The notes beneath the pieces were generated by a model. It saw only the letters and a program-made list of their open reading frames with translations, was not told the origin of the DNA and did not search any database. 20,925 bases of DNA, from assembly GCA_015478945.1 (NCBI GenBank), contig JABUQX010022851.1, positions 1 to 20,925 of the forward strand, written 5' to 3'. This DNA is from Trachelipus rathkii (taxonomy: Eukaryota; Arthropoda; Malacostraca; Isopoda; Trachelipodidae). Both the position numbers and the translations under genes were made by a program. Below are positions 1 through 10,500 of this stretch, in pieces. The first letter of the stretch is position 1. The number at the start of each line of letters is the position of its first letter.

Positions 1-31
1 TATCATTATAATAAGATAATACGGACAAAAA

Positions 32-58
32 AGTAGTAGTAGTAGCAGTAGTAGTAGT
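32..58. repeat. (AGT)n microsatellite
   Basis: Nine consecutive triplets, eight AGT and one AGC (fifth unit). It is a short imperfect trinucleotide run in AT-rich DNA. No coding role is visible. Confidence 0.9.
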
Positions 59-117
59 AATATAAGTTTAGTACATTTTAATAAAGTAGTTAGTAATGAA
101 ACTGATAGAATATATTA

Positions 118-300
118 ATAAATATATATATAAATATATATATTATATATATATATATATCATATATATATAATATAATATTATATATATATATATATAT
201 ATTAAATATAATATATATAATATTATAATTAATAATATATAGTAATATTAGTTATATATATATATATATATATATAATATATGAATATATATATATATAC
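118..300. repeat. (AT)n-rich microsatellite block
   Basis: Almost only A and T, mainly alternating TA runs broken by AATA and TTATA interruptions. It resembles an expanded and decayed (AT)n array. The flanks up to base 400 are also AT-rich, with short GTAGT and TTAGT motifs. Confidence 0.9.
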
Positions 301-410
301 TTAGTATAGGGTATGAATAATATATAATAAGATAATAATATAAAAAAGTAGTAGTTAGTAAGCTAGTTAGTAATTGGAAAAATCTGACTATACTAAATTA
401 AGAACAAAGT

Positions 411-611
411 AAGGAACAATTGTATGAGAACGCACATTTTTCTTTTTCCGAGCTTTTCTTTCTTCTTCCTTGTCAATTTCTTTTTTCATTAATGAAAAGT
501 AGGAGAGAAAAAAAGGAAGAAGAAGAAGAGAAGACGAGGCATGTGGAGAAAAATTTTCCAGAAAACTTTCTAAAAAATTATTCCCACACAATTATTACCG
601 ATAGCGTGTAG
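411..611. repeat. imperfect long inverted repeat (foldback, MITE-like)
   Basis: The centre is the perfect 16-bp palindrome TTTTCATTAATGAAAA at 483-498. To its left lies a pyrimidine-rich arm (about 441-482) and to its right a purine-rich arm (about 499-540), which are imperfect complements. The outer ends also match: caattgtatgagaa at about 418-431 corresponds to the reverse complement of the ttcccacacaattatt stretch near 581-596. The arms differ by insertions and mismatches, so this is an old or error-bearing foldback. The dyad explains why both strands show overlapping open frames here with similar peptides (a Ser-His-Thr-Ile stretch near both ends); neither looks like a real gene. It could be a small non-autonomous transposon or a palindromic sequencing artefact. 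Confidence 0.6.
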
Positions 612-632
612 GCAATCAAAACAACACAAACT

Positions 633-786
633 ATTATATATAAATACTGAGTATATATGATATATATAATAATATATTATATATATTACTAATATATTAT
701 ATATATATATATATATATAGTAATATATATAATATATATAATATATAATTATAATATATATATATCATATATATAGCTTAGATACT

Positions 787-847
<61 letters not shown>

Positions 848-1096
848 TATAAAATATATACATATATATAATATATATATATATAATATATATATATAGT
901 TATAGTATAGTATAGTATATTATGAAGATATTAATTATATAATATTATATATTATCAATATATATATATATATATATATAAATTATATATATATATAATA
1001 TATATATTAAGTTAATATATATATATAGATATCATATATATATCATTATAATATATACTATATATCATAATATATAGTAATATATTATATATATAA

Positions 1097-1131
<35 letters not shown>

Positions 1132-1735
1132 CTTTATTATTATATAATATATATAAATAATTAAAATATATTAGATATTTGTCCATAAAGAATATTTATA
1201 TATATATATATAATATATTATATATATATATAATTATATATTATATGATATATAATATATATATAGTATAGTATAATATATATAATACGGTCACATACTA
1301 TATAATATATATATATAATATATATATATATATATAATATATACTATATATTATTATATATCTTGTACATTATATATTAACAGATATTTGACCTACTAAA
1401 GGTAGATACCATACACATATCTATTATAACGTAATATTAATATATATTATAATATATATAATATATAATAATTAATAATATATAATATGAATATAGTATA
1501 TATAATATATAATAAGGATTATAATATATATATAGTATACTAATATATTATATATATATACGGTTATATAATACAATATAATATCATAATATATAATTAT
1601 ATGCTATAATATATAACTATAATATATATTATAATTAAATATATATTATATATATATGTATAATATATATATATAATATATATATATATATAATATATAG
1701 ATATATATATAATATATCATATTATATATAGAGAG
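633..1735. repeat. large (AT)n-rich array
   Basis: About 1.1 kb of nearly pure A and T, with long alternating TA runs (for example around 795-842) and many slipped or interrupted segments. The main interruptions of ordinary sequence are near 1171-1197 and 1380-1432. The block stops abruptly at about 1735, where GC-containing sequence begins. The length and content of such arrays are often unreliable in assemblies. Confidence 0.9.
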
Positions 1736-3300
1736 TTAGTGTAAAGGACACCCCACCACCGGCCCACATGGGATACCGGACCCACACTGGGGTTGAATAA
1801 TTCAAAACTCATGGTTTGGGTTCTGGGCCCCATACTTAGTTCAAGAATGTCCCGTTAAAAGAACATTTAGATCTAGTGACATAAAAGGTTCTGGCAAAAA
1901 AAATACAAATAAAGAAAACATAAAAGAAAATAAAAGAAGTCATTAACATTATATGGAGACATTAGTAAAGAGCAAAAACAAAGTTTAAAGTTTGTTTAAG
2001 GAACCTATTTAGTTTCTGAAGAAAGAAAAACGGAAGACTATCAGTTTACTATCAGTAAATGAGAGGATTTTCAGACAAAGATAATGGTTATACCTTGTCC
2101 AGGTTGTTATTTACCGCCATAGAGTACGAAAATGACGACGGCGAATGGTATCCAAGTTGAGGGCAATCAATGGAAATACGGTTGAAACATAATTGCAGGG
2201 GCATGGGAACGGCAGAAATTTACAAGTGGAGGGGATCCCGTTGAGAACATGGTAGTGTGCTGTGAGGGACTGTTTGGTTGGCCAAAACGGAGCGTGCAAA
2301 TGGTACATGATCTCCGTGCAAGCGCTTTGCCGTCGTTGAGAGGAAGACCATTCCACCAATGTTCGGCTTTACACTTCTAAGTTCCGCCCAAGGCATTCCT
2401 ACCAGTAAAGAGCCGGAAAGGCCTTGTGGGAGAAAGCAGGATAAAATCAGTTGGATTGGGAGGCGACCTTGTTTCCGAGATGGGCATAACCGGAACGTAT
2501 CCTTAGAACAGTCCGAAAGAGAAGGGCATCATTCTGGCCTTCGGCTGTTTACTGATTTAAGTGTGCCCCAGCTTAGCCCGCTACCGAGTGAGAGTGGGAT
2601 CCCAACCATAGTGTAATTTTGTTTCTTGGAGAGTGAAGCAGCCGAAAAAATTGTTGTACAACGGATACCATTATGTTTTTAGAATTGGGGGCTTTAAGCT
2701 CTTGGAGTGGGCCGCTGGGGCGAATCTGAATAACATGACATGAAGGAAATAAATAATTTCTTAGGTTTCAAGAGAATAAACGTGCGGCACCTTTGGAGTA
2801 TCCTAATTCGGCGAAGAAGCGGACCACCAGCACAAATTAACGATTTTAGTACACTCTCAGGTTAATTTCTGACGTAAAAATGGGAAAATGGAGGGAGTCC
2901 TGAAAACCCAAGCTGTAGTGGCTGGAGGTTGAGCAGGAGGCTGACACAGAAGGATCTTTCACCCACACGCGTCCCACCTAATGCCGTGCGTGATCTCCCT
3001 CAAGAAAGCACCGTCTCTACCCATGCATTATCCCGAGTAATAAGAACCCACCACCAAAATGGGCGTGGTACCTAAAATAATTATCATAATAACTGTGAAT
3101 AAATTTTCTGCTAGGAAACTGAGATAAGGAAGTGGATAAGCACCTTTTTAAGCACTATAGTGAATAATGTTCTTTACGGCTAAAAGGATAGTCGTGGTTA
3201 ATGCCCCTTGGCTAAAGAGTTGTCCGGATAACGAAATGGTCAGCCCCTATCAATTCGTAACCTCCCTTTGGTAAACCATCCTAAGCTTCCCTTCAACTGT
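1736..3300. other. non-repetitive block of moderate GC, no gene recognised
   Basis: The sequence has ordinary complexity and the least AT-biased composition of the window. Around 2401-2460 the + strand has 21 G and 8 C. Open frames of 82 codons (minus, 2111-2359) and 85 codons (plus, 2359-2616) exist, but I recognise no domain in either and they sit end to end on opposite strands. The block could be a heavily decayed transposable element or intergenic DNA; the sequence alone does not decide. Confidence 0.5.
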
Positions 3301-5250
3301 CTCTGGCCCGTGTGTGTGTTGTTTGGACCGCGAGAGATCTGATCTCTTTCTTAAACCCTCCCTAGCACATAACCTACGCTCCAGAATTCAAACCAGCCAC
3401 GAATACCTTTAAACGGCCCGCTGCCTTGTTAAAGGCATCTATTATCTCAAAATACTTCATTCAAGTTTTCCAGGACAAGTTGGTAACGATTCAGTAGTCT
3501 TAAGAGATTTAGCTCCAGTGTTCTACATGCCGAGTATCGTGGCTTTAAAACACAGGGGACGCGTTACAAAAATTGTGTGAGTTGCGCTGCTTCCCTTACA
3601 ATGTTCTTGTTCTTGAATCCCTGAATTTCCTGCAACCTCCCACTTACCCTCTTTCCCCACTTCATGGTTTTCATATTTTATCAGATAGTCCCAGCCATTT
3701 AAATTGGGCCCTTTAATTTGAATTGTCTGGCTATCCTCAATATCAAGTGATATGATTAAAAATTAATCCTTAAAATCTAATCTCGGATCCTAACAAAGCA
3801 ATATAAAAAAGCCAAAATTTATTTTATTTTCATTCATTCCATTATTTTAATTTTGTTTCTTAAAAAAAGAATTAAAAGAAATCCCTTCGGCCACAAGTCG
3901 GCCCTACTCCAATCCCAGAGGCTTTAAAAAGAACTCAACCCTTAAAAAAGATTCTTATAAATATTTTTAGTAGACAGCCTTAAATGGTATCTGTACTATC
4001 CGTCGATTGTATCAAACTATCTATTCTTCCCCTCCCCGGCCTCCAAATGAAAATGCGCATTCTCTCACTTCTCCCAAGGAATTTTCAGACCGCAAAAACA
4101 ATGAAAATTACGACTATGTCTGGATCCTAAACACTCCCCTTAATCGCAGTCACTCTTCAGCGTGCATACTTGCGTAACTCTTGACCCGATGCAAAAACCC
4201 CAGTTAGAAATACATAAATACCGTGTCTTGCGTCCTATGTGAAGTTGCCCCAACCAGTCCTCCGATCGTGGCAGCCACAGATCCTGGAATGGACCTTAGG
4301 TCCTTTTCCTTCCTCCTTTCCTCCGGTAAAAATCCCATAGACAACGGCCATGAATATCCCTTGTATCTTGAAACGGAATACCGCCGTATTAGAACCAGTT
4401 TATCCCTAGCGAACCTGGAAACCCTCGCCTGGCGCTACCTAAGTCATATACCAAAACGTCTGATTTTTATCTTCTACTCCTGCTCTTTACTAAAACATAT
4501 CTTTAGCAACTCGGCTCTTTCTCTGTTTTGTTTGGTGTTGTTTCATCTTTACAAACAATGAAATATTTCCACACCCAGCTTTATGGAATGAAATATTATC
4601 ACATAGAGTATAAACAATAAGACCAGTTGTAAAAAATGCCCTAGTCATTAACACATATTTCGGTGCGGCTGCTACATCCTGGTCCAAACCTATTTTGCAA
4701 ACCGCATTTCAAAATGCCAACGAACCGAAAGATTATCTCGTTCCAAATGCACAGTGAGATTCCTGCTATATAAATCACACTATGCCCAGTCCCCGTCTCT
4801 TTTCTTCCCGTTCGTACTCCTAGGCACAAACCCCTCAAGCCCATACACATCCCAATCTCACAAACCACATCTGCAAGCTATCGTAACAATACCTATTTGT
4901 CAATTCCTAAAGGAATCCCCCTGGCGTCCCACAATGCTGTAAACCCTGAAAGTTTGATTTACGGCCCACCCTGTCTTCGCTCCCACATCTTCGCCCAGCA
5001 ATGATGTTCCACCAGTTTAATTTAAATCTTCAATTCGATTTGTCTGCCTACCAACCCTTCTGATCTGCCGATTCCCCACTCATCCCTCAAAAAGCCACGT
5101 TTCAGAATCCCCAGTTTGTCCAAAAATCCCTCTTAATACCCCCGCCTCCCAGCTTACTATGTGCGCGACATATAATTCCCAAAACTAGCGAAACCGTAGG
5201 AACACGGAACTTAGTTAACCGTGCCCCCAATCATTTCTGCCAAAACCTAG
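3301..5250. other. C/T-rich non-repetitive block, no gene recognised
   Basis: The composition turns to pyrimidines on the + strand; 4021-4080 has 24 C and 7 G. The longest open frame is 112 codons on the plus strand (4223-4561). It shows no recognisable motif, and other short frames overlap it. A short direct repeat of aatgaaatatt occurs near 4557 and 4587. No splice-bounded coding exon or polymerase motif was recognised. A very decayed mobile element is possible but not shown. Confidence 0.45.
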
Positions 5251-5955
5251 AATAAAAACTTTGTCTTGGTTCTTAATTGCCACTCCTCAATAAAGTTTCC
5301 TACTAGTCTATAAAATAGTATCTTCTGAATCTTGATAATCCTATTCAGAATTTTATATTCAAACAACCTTAGAATGAATTATACATTCTCGAGATATTGG
5401 TGCCATTTAATTTTGTTATGCCTAAGAGACCCAAAAATTGAGGCCCATCTGTTGGATTACACTCAGTATCTACTTTCCCTTGATTAATAGTTTACCCTCA
5501 ATTGCTTTATGAATTCCCATTGTTTTCATTTATATTTGCTTCTGAAATAGGTGGTTTATTGTTGCACTGAAAAATATATTTTAATTTATAGTTACTAGTC
5601 CTAAATTATAGTGGGCAAGTGCGATACATGTTTAAAATATAAATAAAGTATTATAAGGGCTAACAGAACCCATCCCCATGGAGTTGTTATGTCCCCACAT
5701 GAAGCTATTACGTCTGAGGCGCGCGTCGGTCCGTCCTCCAATCCTTGGGCCCCCGTCGTTGTCCTTAAACCTTCCCCCTGTGCCAGAAGTTAGCCTGTCC
5801 TCTCCATACAACCTTAGAACTCTTAATTGAAAGGAATTCCTTCGCTCTGATATATAACGCCTAAACCCAGATTGCACCTGTGAGCAAGGTAAGCTTTATG
5901 AAACAAAATGATGAGGTAACACCTAAATAAATCAAGAGGCTAAGCTCTATTCATA
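5251..5955. other. AT-richer unique sequence, no gene recognised
   Basis: The sequence grades from mixed composition into AT-rich DNA. An 81-codon open frame on the minus strand (5632-5877) spans a local GC-rich patch at about 5718-5765, but its predicted product matches nothing I recognise. Nothing else is supported. Confidence 0.4.
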
Positions 5956-5956
5956 G

Positions 5957-5978
5957 TATATATATATATATATAATAT
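5957..5978. repeat. short (TA)n microsatellite
   Basis: About ten TA repeats ending in an AATAT interruption. It marks the change from the moderate-GC block to AT-rich unique sequence. Confidence 0.85.
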
Positions 5979-6850
5979 CCTATGATGAATAAAAAATATG
6001 ATTGTTAATTGCGACTCGACTGATAACCTGATAGCATAACCCTATTAATTAAGCAATAACCACTGCAGCCGAGCCTTAGAATCATCAGAAAACGGCTTAA
6101 CACTTACATCGCATCTAGTTAAGATGTATCTATTGATAATGACATACTGAAAACGTGTTCATACATCAAAGCACAAATACAAAAGCTCTACGCTAATAAG
6201 TATAGGCTGCAGCACATAAAACATCAGAAAAGCCTCGCGACTCACTATTCCAAACAATGATAAAGTGCTTCGATTAATATCTTGTCATGAGGATAATAAC
6301 ACTGACAATGCCTTCCAGTGAAAGGATCCAATTTGTTTTTTTTGTTTTTTTTTTTTAATATATGTTTATATTCACTTATTTTCTTGCACTACAGATCCGA
6401 TCCAAGAGGAGTTCAATGTCAGATAAAACTTAGACATACTTACAGTATTCATCTAATAGAACCTATTGCAGATTGAAGATTTTATCTATACATATATAAT
6501 AGCTAATGAATAAATAAATAGAAACGGTCTGTTAAAGAAAAAATATTACCCTTACTAGAAGAACTACCCTAGATTAGATAAAAGAATTATCCATAAATGA
6601 AAGGTTGTCCAAGAATTTTTATTTACAATAAAAAATAACATAATTGTATTATTCCGATATTTTTAATTTTAAATATATAATTCGTATATTAATAAACTTA
6701 ATAATTAAGATTTAGGTTTGTATATTTTTTATGTATTCAATTTATCTATTATTGCCTATCGGATGAATAAATTTCGCCTAATATCGTAATAATCGGTTAC
6801 GAGGACAAGGTTCTCCGTATCGATATATGATTTCTATATATTTATTTTCA
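5979..6850. other. AT-rich unique sequence with poly-T tract
   Basis: No open frame of note. A T-rich tract runs from 6332 to 6356 with only two G interruptions. It is followed by ordinary sequence containing a pyrimidine-rich stretch ending in CAG at 6394. The tract could be a minus-strand retroposon tail or a simple homopolymer; no retroposon body is recognisable next to it. Confidence 0.4.
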
Positions 6851-7479
6851 TTATCATGCCCACCTATGCCTAAAATCTACCCCATTCTGCATACACCTCC
6901 TATAAAAACCTACATAAGTTAAGTTGAATGGGGTAATTTCAATAGCCTATATAAACCCTAACATGTACAAAAAATAATACCAAAATAGTAGCAACCAAAG
7001 AGTAACTTCACTAATAACATATTATAGCATCAATCTAAACATCATAAACAATTAAACCTTCAACACTAGAATTCCTCCCACAAAACTAAACACAAGTCAA
7101 ATACTTACGCCAACCTTTATAGACACTGATATTCTTTGCTCCTGAAATGCTTCTCTACTTATCCTATATATTACTCTTCTAATTTTGTTGCTTTATCATA
7201 TATCATCTCTTATAATATTGTATGTTTTCTCACCTATTCATGTAATCTTAGATATAGAATTTAAAAGATACTAAATCTTATGTCACAACTTTATAGAAAA
7301 CTTTACACAAAACTCACCCCTCATTATTATAAAGTCTTGGTGAGACAAATAACTCTCAAAAACAACAAGAAAATTAAACATCTTTATGTACAATCTATAA
7401 TGAGTATAACCAGTAGTACCAACAACACCCTAAGCTAATAAAAGTACTATAACATATAAATCACAACAGAAACTAAAAA
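6851..7479. other. G-poor unique sequence, upstream part
   Basis: G becomes scarce on the + strand while A, C and T remain. No gene or repeat is seen. It is the start of the compositional block that resumes after the AT array at 7480-7800. Confidence 0.5.
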
Positions 7480-7800
7480 CGTATACTACTATATAATAAT
7501 ATAATATATATATGATATATCTATATGTATAAATTATATATACTTAATATATAATTAATATATAATATATATATAATAATAATTACTTATTTACACACCT
7601 ATAATTCTTAATATATATATATTAAATATTAAATGTAATTAGTAAAATATAATTAATAATATATATTATATAATATAATATATTATATATATTATAATAT
7701 AATAAATATTAATATCTTAAATAATATATAATAATAGAATTATATATATAAAAATATTAATATAATAATTATAATATAATAATATATATATATCTGTATA
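7480..7800. repeat. (AT)n-rich block
   Basis: Mostly A and T, with degenerate TATA and AATA runs and a short unique interruption near 7585-7606. It splits the G-poor block. Confidence 0.85.
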
Positions 7801-9720
7801 ACCTATAAAATTAATATAATAACCCCACCCTTACACCTGAAAATTTAAACCTGATCAAACAATGAAACCTACTCAAAAAAATCTATCACACTACAAAACA
7901 AATTAGCAATACAAATCAAATAATTTAACACACATATATATAAACCTTAACTCCAAAACACTACAACACTCCCAAAAACTTTTCAAACCCATCAAAAAAT
8001 AAACACACATAAACACCTAAACAACAATACAGATCCGGGACTAATAATAAAGCATAACTAAAACCTAAATAAAAACAACCATACCCAACTAGAAATCTTA
8101 TCAAAATAATCCCAAACACTCAAAACAACACAAAAATACAACATCCACACCTCACAACTCATTCGGCTAAACAGTCTAAAACCACCCACCACAAAAAGTA
8201 ACAATATCAGATCCTTAGAATATAAAAGCAACCAGAACCAAACAATAAAAAAACAACCAAATTATATTAAAAAACCAATAATACCCTTTAAGAAACCAAG
8301 CAACCTGTCTAATTAACATCTTCAATATCATCACACATAAACATCTTGAAATAACCTGAACTTAACTATAAACAACCATTATACAAATTCCAATTCATAA
8401 TAAATACACACCATCCCTCCTTACAGCAAATGAGCAAATTATCATCCCAAATTAAACCAGGAAAAGACCCTCAAACCCTTTACCATCTCCCATATTACAC
8501 ACTTACACTCTGGTGCTAAACTTCAGAAAACTCATACTGAATAGAAATAAAACCACACATCCACCAAACAAAGTTCAACATGCTTTCATAACAAAAATCA
8601 CTCGAACCTCAACAGCTCTTCATAATACATTTAATACAACCATAAAGAAGGCTTAAATTCTCAGACCACACACAAAAACCACGATTATAGCATCATCAAA
8701 ACAAGACTCCGGCACACCCCCAGACACATTCTAAAACAAAAAAATCAAAAAATCAAACATCCTCACCTAATTAAAGAAATGATATCCAACCTCCTACAGG
8801 CTTCAAAGAACATCTCAAAAATACAGTAATCAATAACAAGAAATCATGAACAGTAAACATTAAAAATCATGAACCCCAAAGGTAGCAATACTATCCCTAT
8901 ACACATGTACAACCTATCAAAGTCAGATCATCACATTCACAAACCAACCCACATCAAACATACTACTGGCGTACGATCAACATCACCATAGCTACCACAC
9001 AGCAGAATCTAAAAACAGCAATCCCAACCCATTAACATATACATTCATATCAAAATACATTACTATGGTAATGACAAGAAATGTCGCTTCACAAGCAGTC
9101 CTCTATTCACACTAATTCACAACATCCCAACCTCAACTACAATCTCCATCTCATAAATAACATATGCTATCCCTAAACAAACATCCCAAAAATATTGTGA
9201 ATAACCCACTGGCACGCACTATAAACTTACAAAAACGCAATAAAACATTACAAGCCAACAACGAACTAAATCAATCTAAAGATACATATCAGACATACAT
9301 TCAAAAAATAAAAATAGATAGAAATTATTAAAGATATATATCCAACTATTCATCCACCCAGCAAATTACTCCGCTCTCTGTATACATCCACTATAATCCA
9401 AGGGATGAAACATATATAGAAAATCCATAACAACAATCAATTCAACACTCATTTACAAGAGACACTTACTATCATCTCAAAACACTCGCTACGAAACAAA
9501 AAGTACTATCCAATTAGACAATTACAACCTAAAATATTACTCAATTTTACGTTAAAAACACAGACATGCAAAAACACCCCTCATATTGCACTTTCATAAC
9601 CCCACTCACCACAACCTAAAAAACGATACTATGGCCCAAAATTATCTACAGAAAATTCAATGTCAAATGTCAACACGACATCAAAAATAATTTCCACCGT
9701 ACAACCGCCACAGGTCTAAG
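7801..9720. other. strongly G-depleted, A/C-rich block
   Basis: In 7921-8160 I count 6 G and 67 C among 240 bases; 7921-7980 and 8101-8160 contain no G at all. The pattern persists with small fluctuations to about 9720. The sequence is not a simple tandem repeat. No open frame of useful length is present with the standard code. Reading TGA as Trp does not open the minus strand either, because TTA and CTA (minus-strand stops) are frequent. I recognise no gene. Confidence 0.8.
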
Positions 9721-9788
9721 CTTAGTAGTTATACTAGTAATTAGGTTAAGTTAATTATTAAGTTAGTTAGTTAGTTAAGTTAGTAAGA
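9721..9788. repeat. (TTAG)-type tetranucleotide repeat island
   Basis: Repeated TTAG/AGTT units with TAAG and TAGTA variants, including ttagttagttag near 9762-9773. A single TTAGG occurs at about 9741-9745, so this is not a telomeric (TTAGG)n array. It is rich in T and G on the + strand, opposite to its A/C-rich surroundings. Confidence 0.75.
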
Positions 9789-10344
9789 CTCTCGTAAAAA
9801 ACTAAATTAATCATTATTTTTAAAATTCGACATTGTACTTTCGGATCATTTCCCTGTGACCATTACACTAATACACTATAAAGAAGCTCCAATCTTCCCC
9901 AGCCTTATACAAACAAATACCACCAACACCACATAACAACAACAACGCCTGCCACTAACACTATCACATGATGAGAGAACAATATCTAATAAATCGACAA
10001 CCAATACAACACATATTATAAATGTTCAAACCCACCAGAAATGCAACCCTGAGATTTAAACTCCACTACCATAAGCCACCATGCATCATAGTCAAATTAA
10101 AGAGCTATCACCTCCCAAACTTGCAAGACGTACAAATATAGATTCAAACATTAACAAATACCAATACATACCACTATAATATACTGCAATGAATGCAACC
10201 AGCTCCGGTAAACTGATTATCACTCCCTCCTTATCATGCTCCTCATATAACTTACTCAAAACAACCTGGGAAAATCATCAGCTAAGTTATACTTGAGAGA
10301 CCTGTTGATTACACTCTCTAAGCGTCAGGGCAAAAGTAATGAAA
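9789..10344. other. unique sequence, mostly G-poor
   Basis: After a brief stretch of normal composition (about 9789-9860), the A/C-rich, G-poor texture returns until roughly 10230 and then fades. No gene, RNA or mobile element is recognised. Confidence 0.5.
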
Positions 10345-10500
10345 GGATTAAAAATTATTAATATATTAAATATAATATATATTAAATATTATATAGAATT
10401 TAAAGATAAAAAATATAAATATAATATATATATTATATATAAATATCAATAATATTATTTAATATATATATAATTATATTATATAATATAATAATAATAT
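10345..10500. repeat. (AT)n-rich block
   Basis: Nearly pure A and T with degenerate TATA and AATATA runs, and a short A-rich interruption near 10399-10420. Confidence 0.8.

Noticed and set aside
388..611. Overlapping open frames of 67 (minus) and 63 (plus) codons
   Set aside because: They are products of the inverted repeat, low in complexity (Lys/Glu-rich or Leu/Phe-rich), with no recognised domain.
2111..2616. 82-codon minus and 85-codon plus frames placed end to end
   Set aside because: No motif recognised, lengths near chance for this GC content, and no supporting signals such as splice-bounded neighbours.
4223..4561. 112-codon plus-strand frame
   Set aside because: No recognisable domain; its C-terminal part is generic hydrophobic and it overlaps an unrelated minus-strand frame.
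1736..5955. Transfer RNA, small nuclear RNA or 5S RNA genes
   Set aside because: I looked for conserved internal promoter boxes and known conserved cores and found no convincing match; a dedicated scan would be needed to exclude them.
6332..6420. Poly-T tract followed by a pyrimidine stretch and CAG, resembling a 3' splice site
   Set aside because: The sequence after the CAG closes within about a dozen codons in the two frames I read, and no donor site or homologous exon is visible.
7801..9720. Possible nuclear copy of mitochondrial DNA, suggested by the strong A/C bias
   Set aside because: Minus-strand frames are closed by TAA and TAG even when TGA is read as Trp, and no mitochondrial protein or rRNA is recognisable.
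9721..9788. Interstitial telomere repeat
   Set aside because: The units are TTAG and related variants; only one TTAGG is present.
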